Part shown: in pieces, positions 10,986 through 25,200 of the stretch
How the letters are laid out: each line of letters opens with the position of its first letter
How positions within the stretch are numbered: position 1 is the stretch's first letter
Source of the DNA: Archilochus colubris
Lineage: Eukaryota > Chordata > Aves > Apodiformes > Trochilidae
NCBI GenBank assembly: GCA_023079485.1
Contig: CM041084.1
Span: forward strand, 68,791,709 to 68,855,708
Direction: 5' to 3'
DNA: 64,000 bases
Program-made: the position numbers and the translations under genes
Notes under the pieces: generated by a model
The model's input: the letters and a program-made list of their open reading frames with translations, nothing else
The model's database searches: none
What the model was told of the DNA's origin: nothing

Positions 10986-13900
10986 CTAGAACAGAAGTAA
11001 GAGGTGGTATCAGCATAGTCCCAGTGGCAGATAACTGGTCACAAGAAACACCTTGTATAGCTCAGTACATGGTACTTTCAGTCTGCATTCCCCCCCCTCA
11101 CACCACCTAGACCTGTCCCATCTTTTATCATCTGAGTAGGCAAGGAAGCTTCCAGTGAAAGTGTCACATTAGCTGCACTTTCACAGCAAACATCTTTCTT
11201 TGTGGGACTTCTTAAGCATTCCTAATTTGCTGCCTCAGTATTTAGTCCAGGCATAAAGCCAAAGAAAATAATTTGGAATGTCAGTTCTTAAACACAAAAT
11301 GCAGAAGGTTACATAAAGAAGACAGACATCTTAGACCACCCTCAAGTTTTTTGCTACAGTTTCTTTTTTCGTTTTTTATTTTTCTTTTAAGGAATGCATA
11401 CATCTAAATAAATTATCAATTTTTAAGAAATTGAGACTATCTAAAAATTACATATTCTCCAAAGAACTGTAAAGGTTAAATACTTCCTACTTTTCAAGTT
11501 ATTCTTTGTCCCCCACGTTCAGTGAGATCATGAAATTATGATATTTGAGGGGTGTACATTATTTTATCATGTTTTTGTACTTTCATCACTGTGTTGCTTT
11601 GGAAAATTCATGTACCCGTTTCTGCTCCCTGTAGAGTTACGTTAAATAATATTTGTTTCTTGTTATTTTCCTATCTTGATTTTTAGATGATAAGAGCTGT
11701 ACTTCTATAATGTAGTCACAACCCTTCTCAGAAGCAGAGCCATTTGAATTTAGACCACGAGTTCAGGCTAAACAAGCCCAACGGCATTTGCACACTAATG
11801 ACCCACAAAAATTAAAATTACATGCCTTTTTAATAGCTAAAAAAAGATAGTGATTGAGTGCTGACAGATGATACCTCATCCGACTGGTAAGCAGGAAAGT
11901 TACTGAAAATGACTGCACTTGTAAAATGCTGCTAGCAAATTTCAGAAGTCCTAAGTAGTGCAGCTTGTACATTCGATGCATATATGTATTTTTTTCATTA
12001 TGAAACTCTGCTCTTGAGATATGAATCTCAATATTTTCTGTCTCTTGCCAAACAAGCAATAGGGTGCTGCTAAATTATTTTTTTTTCAGACTACAAATTT
12101 TTACTGTAAAGTCAAGAGTACTATGGCACCTTTTTGTGTCATTTGACTCTGCAAACAGAAAATAAAATAAAAAATAAAGAGCACACATACAAAACCAAGA
12201 ACCATGTGGAATTATGCAATTAATTAATTCAGATTTTAATTGTATGTCAACTGCTGAACTAAGCGGAATTCTGCTTATTAGCCATTTAGAATGTGTTTGT
12301 TCTTAGTTTTTTTAAAGGATGAAAATCATAGAATTTCCATAATCCCTGAAAAAGAATCCATATACAAAGGAAACTTTTAAACCAATGCAATTTGAAAAAA
12401 AAATCAGAAAAAAAAAAACCTGGAAAGTCTTTTTTACAGCAACATTCCTCAAAAATTGGACAAATGACTCAACTACAGGATAGAAGTGCAAACCTTTCTT
12501 CCAGGCTGCAACCCTCCATTCTAAAAAGGAGGAATATAATGATCCCAGTGATAAAGCAGTGCAAACCACAGGACTGACAACGTGACTCTGCTATTGCAAT
12601 TTCTAAAAGCAAAGTACTGTAGTTCTCCTGCTCCTGGCTGGATGGGCTTGCAGCAGGAGTGGGGTTCTGTCTTAACAGAAACCAGTGATAGTCTCTTTGG
12701 CTTAGCCAGACTGGCACTTCTCCAAAGATTATTTCCATTTTTTATATTATCTAAGTGCTTTGAAAGTCTCACCAAGATTATTACTAATAAATTAAAAACA
12801 CATTCAAACTATTACACAGGCTTATTAGGATTAGGTCTGAAACTTCCTAACCTTTTCCACTGAAATGCTTTCAGCTAGCATTATTATTCAGCAAATAATA
12901 ATTGAAGGAGAAGCTTTTTTTGTAGGATAAAGCATATGGCTGTATATTCCAGGCTGCAACTGAATTATAAGCAAAAAAGCACTTTCAACACTACATTCCC
13001 ATTCACAGTAAAAGCAATGAGAGCTCTAGTGATCATCTGTATTGTAACAAGCTTTACAGTCAACCAACTAATGAATGTTAGCTTCCAATTTGGAGAAACC
13101 ACACTGACAACATAAAAAAAGTATTTATTAGTTTGTGTATGTGTGAGAAAGACAACTTTTATACTATCAGCTTAACTTGAAATACATGAATGGTACTGCA
13201 CAAGAAAAAGCAGATCTGTCTAGCATAACACAGCAAATTTAAATAACTGATGCCTTCTTGAAGAGCCATTGGTAGCTGGAGAGAAGCAATCTTTGAAGAT
13301 CTTCTCCAATCAAAATCAGAACATACCTCAAAAGGCTGAAATGAAGAATCAAAGTGCACCACAGTGAAAAATATAAACCTATATTTTCCAGAAATATTCT
13401 ATTAAGGGGTCAACAAAATAATACCAACCCTCTTCTTGGAATTGACTCAGTATTAAAGCTGTGGAAGAAAAATATGCTACTTTTCATTCTAAGAAATGTG
13501 ACTAGATTTTTTTTTTTTAATGCAACCAAGGACTGAATGGCACATTTCAAAAACATTTAAATGATATGGTTCATAAATCATGTTTAAATACCGATTCTCT
13601 CAAACACAGTATCTTAAAATATCCCATTACACTATATGTTTGATCCCATGCCATTAAATGTACATCATAACTAGAATTTAAACTGATGCCCACTGGAGTC
13701 ATACAAAATCATTAAGGCTATGTCAGCATTTCCATTATAAAGTCCTGTCCTAGGAGTTTGTGATCAGGCTGTAGAATCTTGCTTTGGCCCGAAACTTGGC
13801 AGACATAATGTCTCCTTCCTCAAGAATGATGCTATCTAAAAGGTCCATGCAAAGTGCTACAGATCTCTTTATATAACTAAATACAAAGTACCTTTTGAGG

Positions 13901-16900
13901 CACAGAAATGCTTAGCTTCCTTCTTCCTCAGGAGGTTTTGAGAACTTCCTAATGCTGAACGTGCAAGGGCACTTTCCTCCATAGAGCAGCCAGCTAGTGC
14001 CAGCAAAAGTATCAACAGAGCTACTGGTGGGATAAATACTTCTTTACATTGATGTTCATCAGATCAAGATGATGCAGCTGCTAAAATGCCATCAGCTTTC
14101 ACAGCTGAACAAGACCTACTTTATTATGATACTAACATGATTAATTTGCCTGGAAAGGTGTCTGTGGCAGCAACAAAATCTAGTTTAGATTAGTGGGGAT
14201 GAGAGATGCCCAAGATCCACACTTGTCTCCTGACTTTGTGTTGCTTCTTCAGTTCAGAGCAGTTTTGTAAAACCCACCTCACCGCTCACACCTAGTACAA
14301 ATGAACAGAGAGTGTTCAAGATTCTACTAAATGTCTGATGCATTTTGACTTATTTGAACACTTTCTTATAATGTGTGAGGCTGGCACTGTCCTCAGAGCT
14401 CACCATCCTACAGTAGCCAAGAGAAGAGTCATTCTTGCTCCCTAAGGTAGGTCCAAGCATACTGGGCTCACTGCCTTGTATAGTTATCTCTGCAGCACAT
14501 ACATCCAAACCAGGATGGGCTACATTATGCTCTGATTTCCATTGCTACTGACAGCACTGCAATAGCTGTACTGCAACAGCAGAGATCTGGCCAGAGATAG
14601 CAAAGGATGTTTTGGTGTGTCTGCAGTTCCAAACAGCCTTGGTTGAGCAGTGCCTGACAAGCTTTACATTTTAAAAGAGGCTTTAAACATGAGTTTTCAT
14701 TATATTAGCAGCTCTTTTAGGAACCCTGGGCATTAGTTGAGATTTGTTTTTAAAACCCAAGCCCTCCCTCTGAGATCATTAGCATTCCAGTAGGAACCAT
14801 AAGGTCTGATTTACAAAACCGATTTATGCTACATATGATTTTAAGCAAGGATTCCTCATCAAGCAGACCTGATCTGCAAAACATATAATTTGTCAGCAAA
14901 CCACTACAGGAACAATACTACAATAAAAAGAAATAGCAGAGGAATAATGCAATAGCTTCATCTTTCCAGTCCAGGCGTGTCCCCCACTGGGCCATCTGGA
15001 CTGGGGTAGAAAACAGCTCCTGCAGCTCATCCCTCTGAGAAGGACACAACCTACATTTGGCAAAGATACAATTTTGAAAGCTGGACATATCTCTCATTGA
15101 CACATGTTTAAAACTATTGCTTCAGGGAAGCACACTCTCAATGCACTTACAGTTCTAACGTTGGATCCTTCAAGAAAAAAATAATTAAAAAATCCGGTTC
15201 TCTGCATCAGTACCCCAACTGCTTTTTATCAGCACTGAGGCTTCATCATCAAGAAACTGCTTGTTTGAAGTAAGTGTTTTTCTCTAGAATCTGTGGTTTT
15301 AAGAGGCAGCCAAGTGGATAAAGCAGCCTTAAGAGCCACTGTTACTGTAAGAACTTCTTTTCAAGACCTATCGTTATCTAAGCTCTCAGGACACCATACA
15401 AACTCAACAGGTGACACAACTATGGTCTTAGGAAGACTGCTATCCCTATATAACACTACTTGTTCAATGCATAATAAAACCAATCATTAATCCTAGTAAT
15501 ATAATTGAATAATAGTCAAGTTGATAGCATTTAATAGCAGCAATACTTATTATTCAGCTGAGATGCATTCCAAGCACAGACTATTAAGTTGCCTTAAGAT
15601 CTTTTTCTTCATTTTTCATAAAATATGATAAAAAGGTTTCTATTGCAAAAGATGCTGGCACAAGTAAAAAGATGTGGGTTTTTTTTTTTCTCTCAAAGTT
15701 CCTACAGTTCTGGCATAGATTCTAGTAGAAGCCTGACATGTTTGAGCACATATTGTACCCAGTGTTTCTAGTAACCCAAAGGAACATAGTTCTTTTAACA
15801 TATATATGTTGCAAATGATACATTTAATGAGAGCATTCAGGTGTTTTAATTGCCTGAAAATGCACACTGCTCATAATTTCCATTCTATAGGAAGTTTTTC
15901 CATTTTTTCAGAAGCTAAAATTAAAAACCAAAGCAGCACCCAGTTTTTCTAAGGAAAGAAGTCCCACAATCTCCCTTGATTTATCCTGATAATATCAATA
16001 ACAATTGCTCTGAAGTCAATGAAGTTATGTCAGTATAAACCAGATGAAAAATCAAATTACAGATCTTTAAACTAACCTTCCTTATTTTGGTTTTAAATGG
16101 AATTTTCAACTGGAATTTTTCAACTTTATCTTGATCAAAACAACAGATACAATGCTGCATTCTGCTAAAACTAGTAAAGCAACTACTTAGTATATGGAAA
16201 ACACTCATGCATTTTAATTGTGGATCCACTCTCAATTTAAAATAACAAATTGTTCTTCTCACAACAATTATACAAAGTAGAAACAACACTGTTTGAAGAC
16301 AAAGGAAAAAAAATCACTATTGATAGTGTTTTTTCCTTTCCCAGATCTTCATAATATCCTGCAAATCTTAGACAGCAAGTACAGCCTCATTTGGATGATA
16401 TTGGCAGAAAGCTCACAACCAGGTTTTTGCAAAATGAAATACATATGAAATAAGGGTGATAGCATTCAGAAGCAATTCATTGTAAAGTCATGTATTGCAT
16501 GCAAAACAGTCTCCTAACCTGAGCAATTAATAATTTTATTTCCTGAAACATGAGAAGTAATGCTTTAATCCTTAAATTTTAATCCTGTGTAGAATACCTG
16601 GAAAGACTTTGCTTCATCATAATATTTCCAGTCACTTCCTCTGTCTTTAAAATTGTCAAGTACGTTATGATGAGGTTTCTCTATTACCTTTCCAATGTTT
16701 TTCAAACACTTTCAATTTACATATGCCCTGATATTTTTCATTCGATAAGAGATCTCTAAACAGGAAAGATAAAGCTACTGCTAGTAGGCTTGTTCATGAA
16801 CCCTATTCCCCCTCAATGCCCTGGGAAATAATCATGTGACAATAAAATCCACAAGTTGAAAGGAAAGGTTCAATAAAATGAGGATAAATGTCCCTCTTTA

Positions 16901-19900
16901 TCAAATGATCCTCATTAGGTACTACTTTTAAATATGTGATTTCAATAGAACGAAGTGGTACTAATTCCTTTAAATATTGCTAACAAAGACATTGATGGCT
17001 TTCTGTTTCATAATCTGAACTCTACAAAAAGTAAAATTTGCTAAGTCTGCTTGGCCTCATTTTGTATTTACACCACACTGTTCAATGGCATTCCTCAGGT
17101 AATGGGAAATATACTACTACCTGTATTTTAAAAATGAGGAGATGAAGGCAGAAAGGGAAAGGTGCACAGAGGTAGGAAGCATCAGCAGCAGGAGAGCAGC
17201 ACTCTGGAGGAGGCTGATGCTCTTCAGCCCTAGAGCACCTCTGCCCCTGACATCCACTTGCACACTGAGAACATTTGGACTGCTGAGGGCAACTGGAGGT
17301 CATATGAACTAAGCATGGAGGGGACAAAAATTAATGATTTTCATTATTTGAAGGGAAAGTAAGAGTGAGAGACAATCTTGTGAAGGATGACAGGGCACAG
17401 GAATTGGGCAGGAATGCAGGATGCAGGGAGGTTCTCTCGCAGAGGGCAGAAAGACAGCATAAAGCTTAACTGAAGGGACAACTAACTAGTAAGCCCTACA
17501 AAAGAGGCACATGGAAGTAGGGAGAGACACCTACCAACCACCACCTGAAGACAAGAATCAGAGGTGACATTTGTCAGAGCCACACTCCTCTTTGATTCAG
17601 TGGAGCTAACCCACCACCAGGGATCTGTCATTGGGGCTTTAAACTCTTCACGACTGTTTTGCATACAAATAGATATGGGTTTCCACCTCCCAGAGAACAA
17701 TGACAGGATGATTTCTATGACTACCCAGCAGCACTACTCTAAGGTGACTATGAAAAAATTTTGTTTCATTAGAAAACAATCTGGAAATGTAACACAAAGC
17801 TCTTAGATACCACAATCAGAATACCCTTACTCAGGACTAATTAAACATCTCGTATCTATCATATAGGTTTGTTAAAAGGACAGGGTGACATACCAGGAAT
17901 AACTGCTGGAATAAAGGTGCTAGATTAGTGTATTTCCTCTATACAATTTTTCCTATAATATTTTCCTCTCAAGAGCTGCACACTGAACAGAAAAAGGGGA
18001 GACATCAAAGATTCTTATAAAGGCATACTCAAACATTAATACAGAAAATAATATATATGTGTTATTCCTGTTCCCAAGTTTATGCTGTTAATGGCACTTA
18101 CATAAACAAAGCAGTGTTTTGCTTACAGAAAACTTAACCTTTTGCTCCAAACTATTCACTTTGATTTTTTAATCACAGTTCATATACACTACATTTTAAA
18201 ACAAAGGTAAATGTCTTTAGCCACTCTGATTTGTTAACACTCATTTAAGCCATGTATTTTAAATTGTTCAACTAATGTTACTGGATTAAACCTCTCATTT
18301 AAGCTGTCACAGAATTAGACAAGCCCTTGCATGTATGAGCTATGGGTAAGCATGAATGTGCTTGCCCATCAGCCCAGACTCTTTATATTGTTTAAGCATG
18401 TGTAAACAATTGCAGTTAAGCACATGCATTGCTGGCAACAATAGTAGAAATGCATGCAATCAAAAGGAAAATCCAGCACTTGAACAAAATAGAAATATTA
18501 TGCAGTCTATAGCAACCTGCACACACACACAAAAACCCAAACAACAACAAAAAACCTGATTTTAACTAATCTCATTAAATAGCTATCGAAGTTCAGGCAA
18601 CTGTGCTCTTCAATTAAACACCCTTTTCCTTTTCTCCTTGTCTTTCCCCTCCTCCACCCTCTCAACAACCAGTAGCACATCAAAAAAGGTGCTGTTTGAT
18701 GGTTCAAGCTGAGACATTCATCCTTCACCCCAGCACTCCCTTGAGATGAAGCAGGCAAGGCTTTTAATCTTACCTGGTGACACATGACTGACTAATACAG
18801 TTTCTTAGACCTTCTGACCTCTGAGCAACTAAGTCTGGTTGGTCTCTGGGCCTCTCCAGGTGGCTAGGACATCAGCTTGTGGCAGGTCACAGTATAGTAG
18901 AAGTTTTGCACAGATCTTCCATGTCTTTCTGTGCACTTATATTTGTGCTAACATTTACTGTGCAAATTTCTGAGTATAATATATGTCATTTCACTTCAAG
19001 TCAGAGGTAAAAAGAATTTTACTTCTACTTGAATGCCAAAGAGTGCAACAAGAGTTAGCCTTAAAACCAATCACAGCGGCATACAGCTTTGCTGAGTCAG
19101 TGCTAATGTATTTTCTTGGAGAGAGAAAAATGGTCTAGCTACAGCCAAATAACTTACTCAGAAGTTTGCCTCCCACACAAACTAATAAGCAGTCCTAGAC
19201 AGTGTTGACACTTATACTGTATAACTCAAAAATTTCCTACATCCAAGTACCTCCCTTTTGGGCTTTTTTGCTCAACTGTTTTTCTCTTAGGATTTTCCTC
19301 TAGCAAGCTTTTTAGAGTGGTAGTAGTCAAGGCATCCTTTATGCCTTCAATACATTGTTTGGTAAATGTGTTTCAATTTTCATAAATCACCCTTTGCTAC
19401 AGGAGTCCTGGAGTCACCAAGCAGGGGTCCTGAAACACAACTGAACTGTACTTTCAGGAAGCTGGAAATAGCCATTTGCAAAGAAGTTACTGAGAAGTAA
19501 TAAGGCAGGAGAGCTGGAGGAAAGAAGAGAAAGAAATCTCAGCTTCTGCAAATACAGGAGGTGCAATTTTTTTCTAGTATTTGAATAGGGCATAGAAAAC
19601 ATGAGGCACTTCAATATTTCATCCATCTTTTATGTTATGAATAATTAGATTCTCCACTAGGATGTGGTGAGAGGTGCATCTCCAACACCAGTGATGACCC
19701 CAAGAATTCAATGTACAAATCATCAATTGCACTGGTATGTGATTACCAGCATGAGGACAAACTGTTCCAGCTACAGCTACCCCCTCAGCCTTGTAACAGA
19801 ATAAAGTATATAAAGGTTATAATGTAATAAAGCATACGTATGCTTCTGACAGAAGAGTCAAAACAAATCTCTACAGTGATGTGGAGTGCAGTCAGGTTGA

Positions 19901-20408
19901 TGTGTGACCAGGGGTATGAGATCGGCTCATGGTGCCTCAGGCCAGCTCTGGCTGCCCTGGCTGTCCCCACTTCCCAACCTCTGCTCCTGCACTTGGACAA
20001 GTGGGGCTGCTAAGGACAGAAGAGGACAGCTCTGAAAACCATTATCTTGGATAAAACCAAAGAAACAGCCCTCAAATTCAGTATTTTTAAAATAAGCCCC
20101 CTTGAAACAAGCTTCTACGCAATTAAGTGGGGGGGCAAGGAGCACAACCCAAAAGTAAACCTGCAAGGGCAGCAGTTTTAAAAGAGAATAGAAGGGAAAG
20201 GCAGAGGCAAGCGGACAATACACCAGGAAGACTTCAAGCCAACAAAGACAGCATGTCCCTTCTGCTCCTGAAAGACTTGGACATGTTTGGCCTAGCTGTG
20301 CTGACCTCCTCTCCTCAGAGAGCCAATAAAAACATTATTTCACCTAGCTGCAGTTACTGACAGTTGCTTAAGCTTCCCATAAAAAGTTATGTCCTTATTT
20401 CAGAGCAG

Positions 20409-20458
20409 GCCACGATCGCTCTCGGGGGACCCTGAAATTAAGCAAGGGTGCTGGGGCT
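20409..20458 (+). repeat. Possible 5S-rRNA-like fragment (5S-derived SINE relic?)
   Basis: The segment CCACGATCGCTCTCGGGGGA, followed by a GAAATTAAGCAAGGGTGCTG block, loosely follows the middle of vertebrate 5S rRNA (CCCGATCTCGTCTGATCTCG, then GAAGCTAAGCAGGGTCGGGC) with a few inserted bases. The match fades beyond about 50 bp. It could be a relic of a SINE3-class element with a 5S-derived head, such as AmnSINE1, or chance similarity. It is not a functional 5S gene. Confidence 0.25.
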
Positions 20459-21345
20459 TCCAAACCCAAACCCTGAACTGGAAATGCCACCAGGCAGAGT
20501 GGCAGCTCTCCCACAGACAGAAAAGATACGTCAGGAGGTTGCAAAAAAGCCATTGCTCCTCTGGGATCAACCCTGGGCATGTTGCTAATTTTCACTGTAA
20601 GATGAAAAAGGCATCGAGGCTAAGAAATGGATACACTTATTTACTGAGAAAATCATTTGAACACAACAAAACAGTAAAGTTATAGCATACATTTCAATGA
20701 ACATTCCCTTTTGCTAATATTGCCACTGAAATTGAATCCAACTCTATCATTCCTTCTGTGTGGGAATAGTGTTCCTCTAGTATAATTAATAAATTAAAAA
20801 AAAAATATGCAGCTATAAACCCAGAGAACCTAATTGTTTTGCAGTATAAATTGGTGCAGTTTCACTGAAGTCAGGTTACTTAAGTTTACAAAGAAGAAGC
20901 CGATCTTGAACACTCCACCATTAGCACATCCAATTACCACAAAAATTTTACATAAGAAAATGAGAAACAAAACATTTACAAAATGAATAAATGGCAAAAA
21001 CCTGAGTGTCTGGATAAAATGTCCATTTACCAACATTCAGCTTGTCATTCTCACTACTGTTTTAATACCAGTATTTTTAAGAACACTTCTTCCTTTGTGG
21101 ACTCTTGAAATTCATTGTTATCCTGTTTTTGTGATATTTCCCATTTAAGTTTATACTTCCTCTAGGAACAGAAAAGGCAGTCAGATCACCTGCTGTTCTG
21201 AGATGCCTACAATACTTTAGCACAATGGGGTGAAACCAGGACAGAAAGTTAGCTCAATTCTGAATTTCCTGGCTTTGTATTTTTAGTGGGACCTTTCAGA
21301 TAATTTTAATATCCCCATAGGTAGCTGTGCATGCTCTCAGAAAAC

Positions 21346-21364
21346 CACACATGCACACACACAC
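21346..21364 (+). repeat. CA microsatellite
   Basis: This is an interrupted CA tract, CACACATGCACACACACAC. It is short and unremarkable apart from being a possible length polymorphism. Confidence 0.7.
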
Positions 21365-24252
21365 GTTCTGTACAACGTCAGAAAGAAAGCTGAAAATTCT
21401 AGCACTAGGAGTTAGGATTATGTGCGCTGCTGCTGCTTTTGAATGCACAATGGTAGTCTCATAAAAGGCTTCTAGATTAATTCCATATTCTATTTTTTTT
21501 CCTAATGGGATTGCCCCCTGTGCAGAGAATAGACTTGCTCTGAGAGCAGAAACTACTCACTTGTGAGAAATGAAGTAGGCAGGGATCCTATGGAGTCTGA
21601 AGGTAAGTAAAGAGAAGGAATAATAGAAAGATTTAAAAAAAAAAAATTAAAAAAAAAATGGACTCACAACTCAGTCTGATTAGTGCTGCTATGGAAAAAT
21701 GAAGAAAAGCCTGGTTTCTTCTGCAAATACTGAAAGCATGCTTAGAAGGTCACTTAAATTAAGGTTCTCATTTAGTCACTGCTGCATATTCCTCTGTGTG
21801 CCCTCAGGTGCAAAAAGATGGGATTTTAATTCTTCATATCAATCAATCCATCAAGACTGGGGTTTTTTTCATGCTATGTTTCTCACTCAAAACAATAGGG
21901 ATAAAATGCCAGTGTTTTACAGAAATTTAAGGAAGTCTTGATACTTGTCAAACAATGAGAGAGAAGTACCCTGGAAGAGTCAAAAAGGGATGAAAACACT
22001 CTCAGTGCAAGGTTTGAAGAGTGTTCGTGAAAGGGCCAAAGAGTATATCTGCCATCAAAACTCCTTTCTTGCTCTCTGCCTGAGCCAATGTTGAACACCT
22101 AGCCATCCAGGTAAGAACTTTTTATCCTGTGCAGAGAATAAGACTGAGCTTGTGCAAACAAAAGCTTTATCAGAACACATGGGCACAAGTTTGAGTTACA
22201 TTTAGGCAGGCAGCCCATATTCAATCATTATATATTTTTAAGCTAGTCAAGTTTGCAATGTTCCTCTTTTTTCTCTCCTTTCAGCCTTTTCAGGAGGAAG
22301 GAAAGGTATTAAACTCATTTCTATCTCCACAATAATGTCTTTGGATGCTGAGGAAGACTTTAACTGCTACAACCACAAAACTCTTAAATTTCCTACTGCA
22401 GTCTAGAACCCACTTCCAAAACTGGACAAAACTGAATTTGAAGTAGTATCCCAATGCACACTGAAGAGTTTGTCTCTCCAAGTGCATTTCATTGAGGGGC
22501 TTGAGGAGCAGGGAGGGAAATTGCTGAAATTTAATCCTGAACCCCATGTGAACCCAGGGATTGGGACTGCATATTTTCCACTGTCCTGCCATCTGCTGCT
22601 TCACTGCACATAGTAATCTTTGGCAACCCCACTGAGAGCTGCCTGGGCTGTGGCTCTGTTCAGACAGGGTGTAGAAAGAAAAGACACTGAGAATGTCATG
22701 GCTGGCTGACCAGACTACTGAGATCAGAGAGATTATGCCTCATTTGCTCACCAAGCCCTGCCAAAAGCAACACCATTTAACTGCAGGTACTCAAAACCCA
22801 ACAGGCATGTTTAAGGGAATTCTAGGCTTAAAAAGAGGACCATTCATAATGTGCATTTGTTGGGGATACTGTAGCTACCACCTTTTGGCATTTATTCAGG
22901 AGAGCTTTAAAAGAGGGTTTACAGTGCCCAGCATTTCAGGCACAAGTGATATCTAACCTGACTTACAGGACACACAAACCTGGAAGATGACTCAAGGCAG
23001 GAATCAACAAAAGGGACCTAATAGCCCAGCAAACAGAGATAAACAGAAAGAAAACATAGCTGTTATTTTAAAACAGTTACAGTCTGTCTAACTCCCAGCT
23101 GTGAAACGCTGCACAGTATGGGAGTGTGAGGGTTTGGTACTTATATGCATAACCTTCATATGTCATCTCATGACAAGGGACCTCCCTTGAGCTGGAGCCA
23201 GCTCTACATTTGTTCCCCAGAGCACCCCCATAGCCTCCAGATGCTGCAGGCAAAGAATCAGCTCTCAAACTGATTTCCTCTGACCACACTTTTCTGAATA
23301 TGGGCCCCAACCTTTTTAGTGATAAACTACCAAACGTTTACCTACAGAATTCACTGAGTTTTTAAAAAATGTTGACTGTAAAGGCTAAGGAATATTTCTG
23401 AAGTGTCCTAGAGCTGATAAGGGATACTTTCTAAGGGTGTTAAACCTGAGAGAAAATGACTGTAGGATACAGAGTTACTATGGGATTTTGAATCACGATG
23501 ACACCAACTGCCTGTTGTTCATCTATCTCCCTCATCCTCCCTGCTTCTGCCAGAAGTACTAGAAATGAAAATGTAATTACATATGTGTACAGCAACATCC
23601 TGACTTATTTCTTAGCTCAAATACTGATTGTGGAAATGACACTTCTTTTTCTTGTAGCTTCTTGGGAAAACAAAGACACTTCAGTAAGACAAGCTGGTCC
23701 AGGGGCTGCAGAACTGTGGCTGGCAGATGTCAGGGCTGACAAATGTTCTTCTAATTGAAAAGGGACACTACAAAATTGTCCTCTGACAGTTGCTGTCATC
23801 CTTTCTTCTTCCCTGCTGCTCTACTGCCTCCACTCTGTCTGCCTCACAGGGCGATCAGAAAAGAGAGTAAAAGCCACGTAAAAGAGGAGGAACAGGCATC
23901 TTTTTTTCCCAGTTCCAGCTGTGTTGGAGCCAATAGGCTCCATTATTTTGATGATTCCAGGACCTCATTTCATCCCTGCTTAACAGAAGTGCACAGCAGA
24001 GGTGGAAACAGCCTGCAGACTTACAGAGGGACCTTCTAAAAACCCCAAAGCCATTCCTTTCTAGAATGACCCTTCTCTGTGAGACCTGGAGTCAAATAAT
24101 CTCAACCCAACCTGATCTAAGTAGGTCCTGCACCCAAGTAACCCTCATGGCTCACAAGTGAGTTTTGCTAGTACTGAGCTTTATAAACAAAAAGGCAGGA
24201 GCAATGTGTAAAAAACAGTAAGACAAAGAAATCAAATATGCTTTCTATGGTA

Positions 24253-24282
24253 TTTTTCTTTTTCTTTTTTTTTTTTTTTTTT
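24253..24282 (+). repeat. T-rich tract with a pure T18 run
   Basis: The stretch has TTTTTC interruptions followed by 18 uninterrupted T at about 24265-24282. It borders the candidate regulatory region on its left side. No retroelement body was recognised next to it. Confidence 0.8.
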
Positions 24283-24359
24283 GAATGCGTATCTTGAAAA
24301 GAGTAGGTTTGAAGTAAAAAGCTTCCCATTAACATTCTCATAGTAAACTTTCTCTGCTG

Positions 24360-25200
24360 CTAAGCTCTACGGAATCAGAGCTCTCGACTTTTGACTCATA
24401 ACCTCAGCGACAGTCACGAAGCCGAGCAGAGCCACTTCATAAAATGTACTAAATGAAGCAACTTTTAATAATAACAAGGACTGGCAGGTAGCCACGTTAG
24501 AGGAGGAAAGGCCTAGTAGGAATGTCCTGCAGCATAAAAGTCTCTGTTGTTCTTATTACTGCAAAGGAAGAAAATCTCTTTAAATGCTTTTGATTCAAAC
24601 GATGGTTTGACAGAAACGACGGACAAGACAAATGGCTGTAAAACAAGGCAATTGGATTTCCTACTGCTACAATATCTTACTTGGCTCCCATGACACAATT
24701 TCTCTGTTATTCTGCCTTGCCATGGTAAAGTAAACTTACAGGCTACCCAGAAAACAGATGAGTGCAATCAGCCCTTTATAAATGATATCCCTTCACTCAA
24801 GGAAAGCAAATAACTTTGCGTGCTCTATAATAACTGTTTCTAATACTTCATTTATTCTTTAAATTGTTTATAAAACACTTCAAGAGAGGTCAAGACAAGA
24901 GGGCAACAATAATTGGAGATTAAGGAGAATCTCTAAGTATTTTGCGCCTGTGAGTAAACACTTTGGCAATTGTTATGATACAAGATAAATCTACTAAAAA
25001 AATAATATAATCAGCTTATTTATGATTTTCTTGAACATACATGTTACTTCATCCTATTGTGTCCAAGAGAGAGTTCTGATCTTTTCCACAGCTATTTCAA
25101 TTCTAATTTAAGCAGCTGCAGAGCTGCCTGATGCCACATACTGGGCAAAGAACAGCAGATTTTAACCTGATCTTGTATGGAAAGAACCCGAAGGAACAAT
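24360..25200. promoter_or_regulatory. Candidate intronic regulatory region (possible conserved non-coding cluster)
   Basis: The stretch lacks recognisable repeats. Its left part (24365-24640) carries more CpG dinucleotides than the surrounding intron. It contains an AP-1 core TGACTCA at 24392-24398 and a forkhead core GTAAACA at 24954-24960, with the homeobox-like CAATAATTGGAGATTAAGGA just upstream of the latter. These motifs are short and common, so the call rests on composition and lack of decay, not on alignment. The setting is suggestive: in vertebrates GMDS adjoins the FOXQ1-FOXF2-FOXC1 cluster. Conservation across species has not been examined here. Confidence 0.25.

Noticed and set aside
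10828..11016. Taking the ATG-started frame around exon 6 as a complete small gene
   Set aside because: The residues before GANFVTRK and after DYVE come from the flanking introns. Both limits coincide with canonical splice sites.
12310..12335. Minus-strand CR1 3' end suggested by AATCATAGAATTTCC
   Set aside because: Only about 12 bp agree with the CR1 terminal repeat, and the adjoining sequence does not continue into the CR1 3' region.
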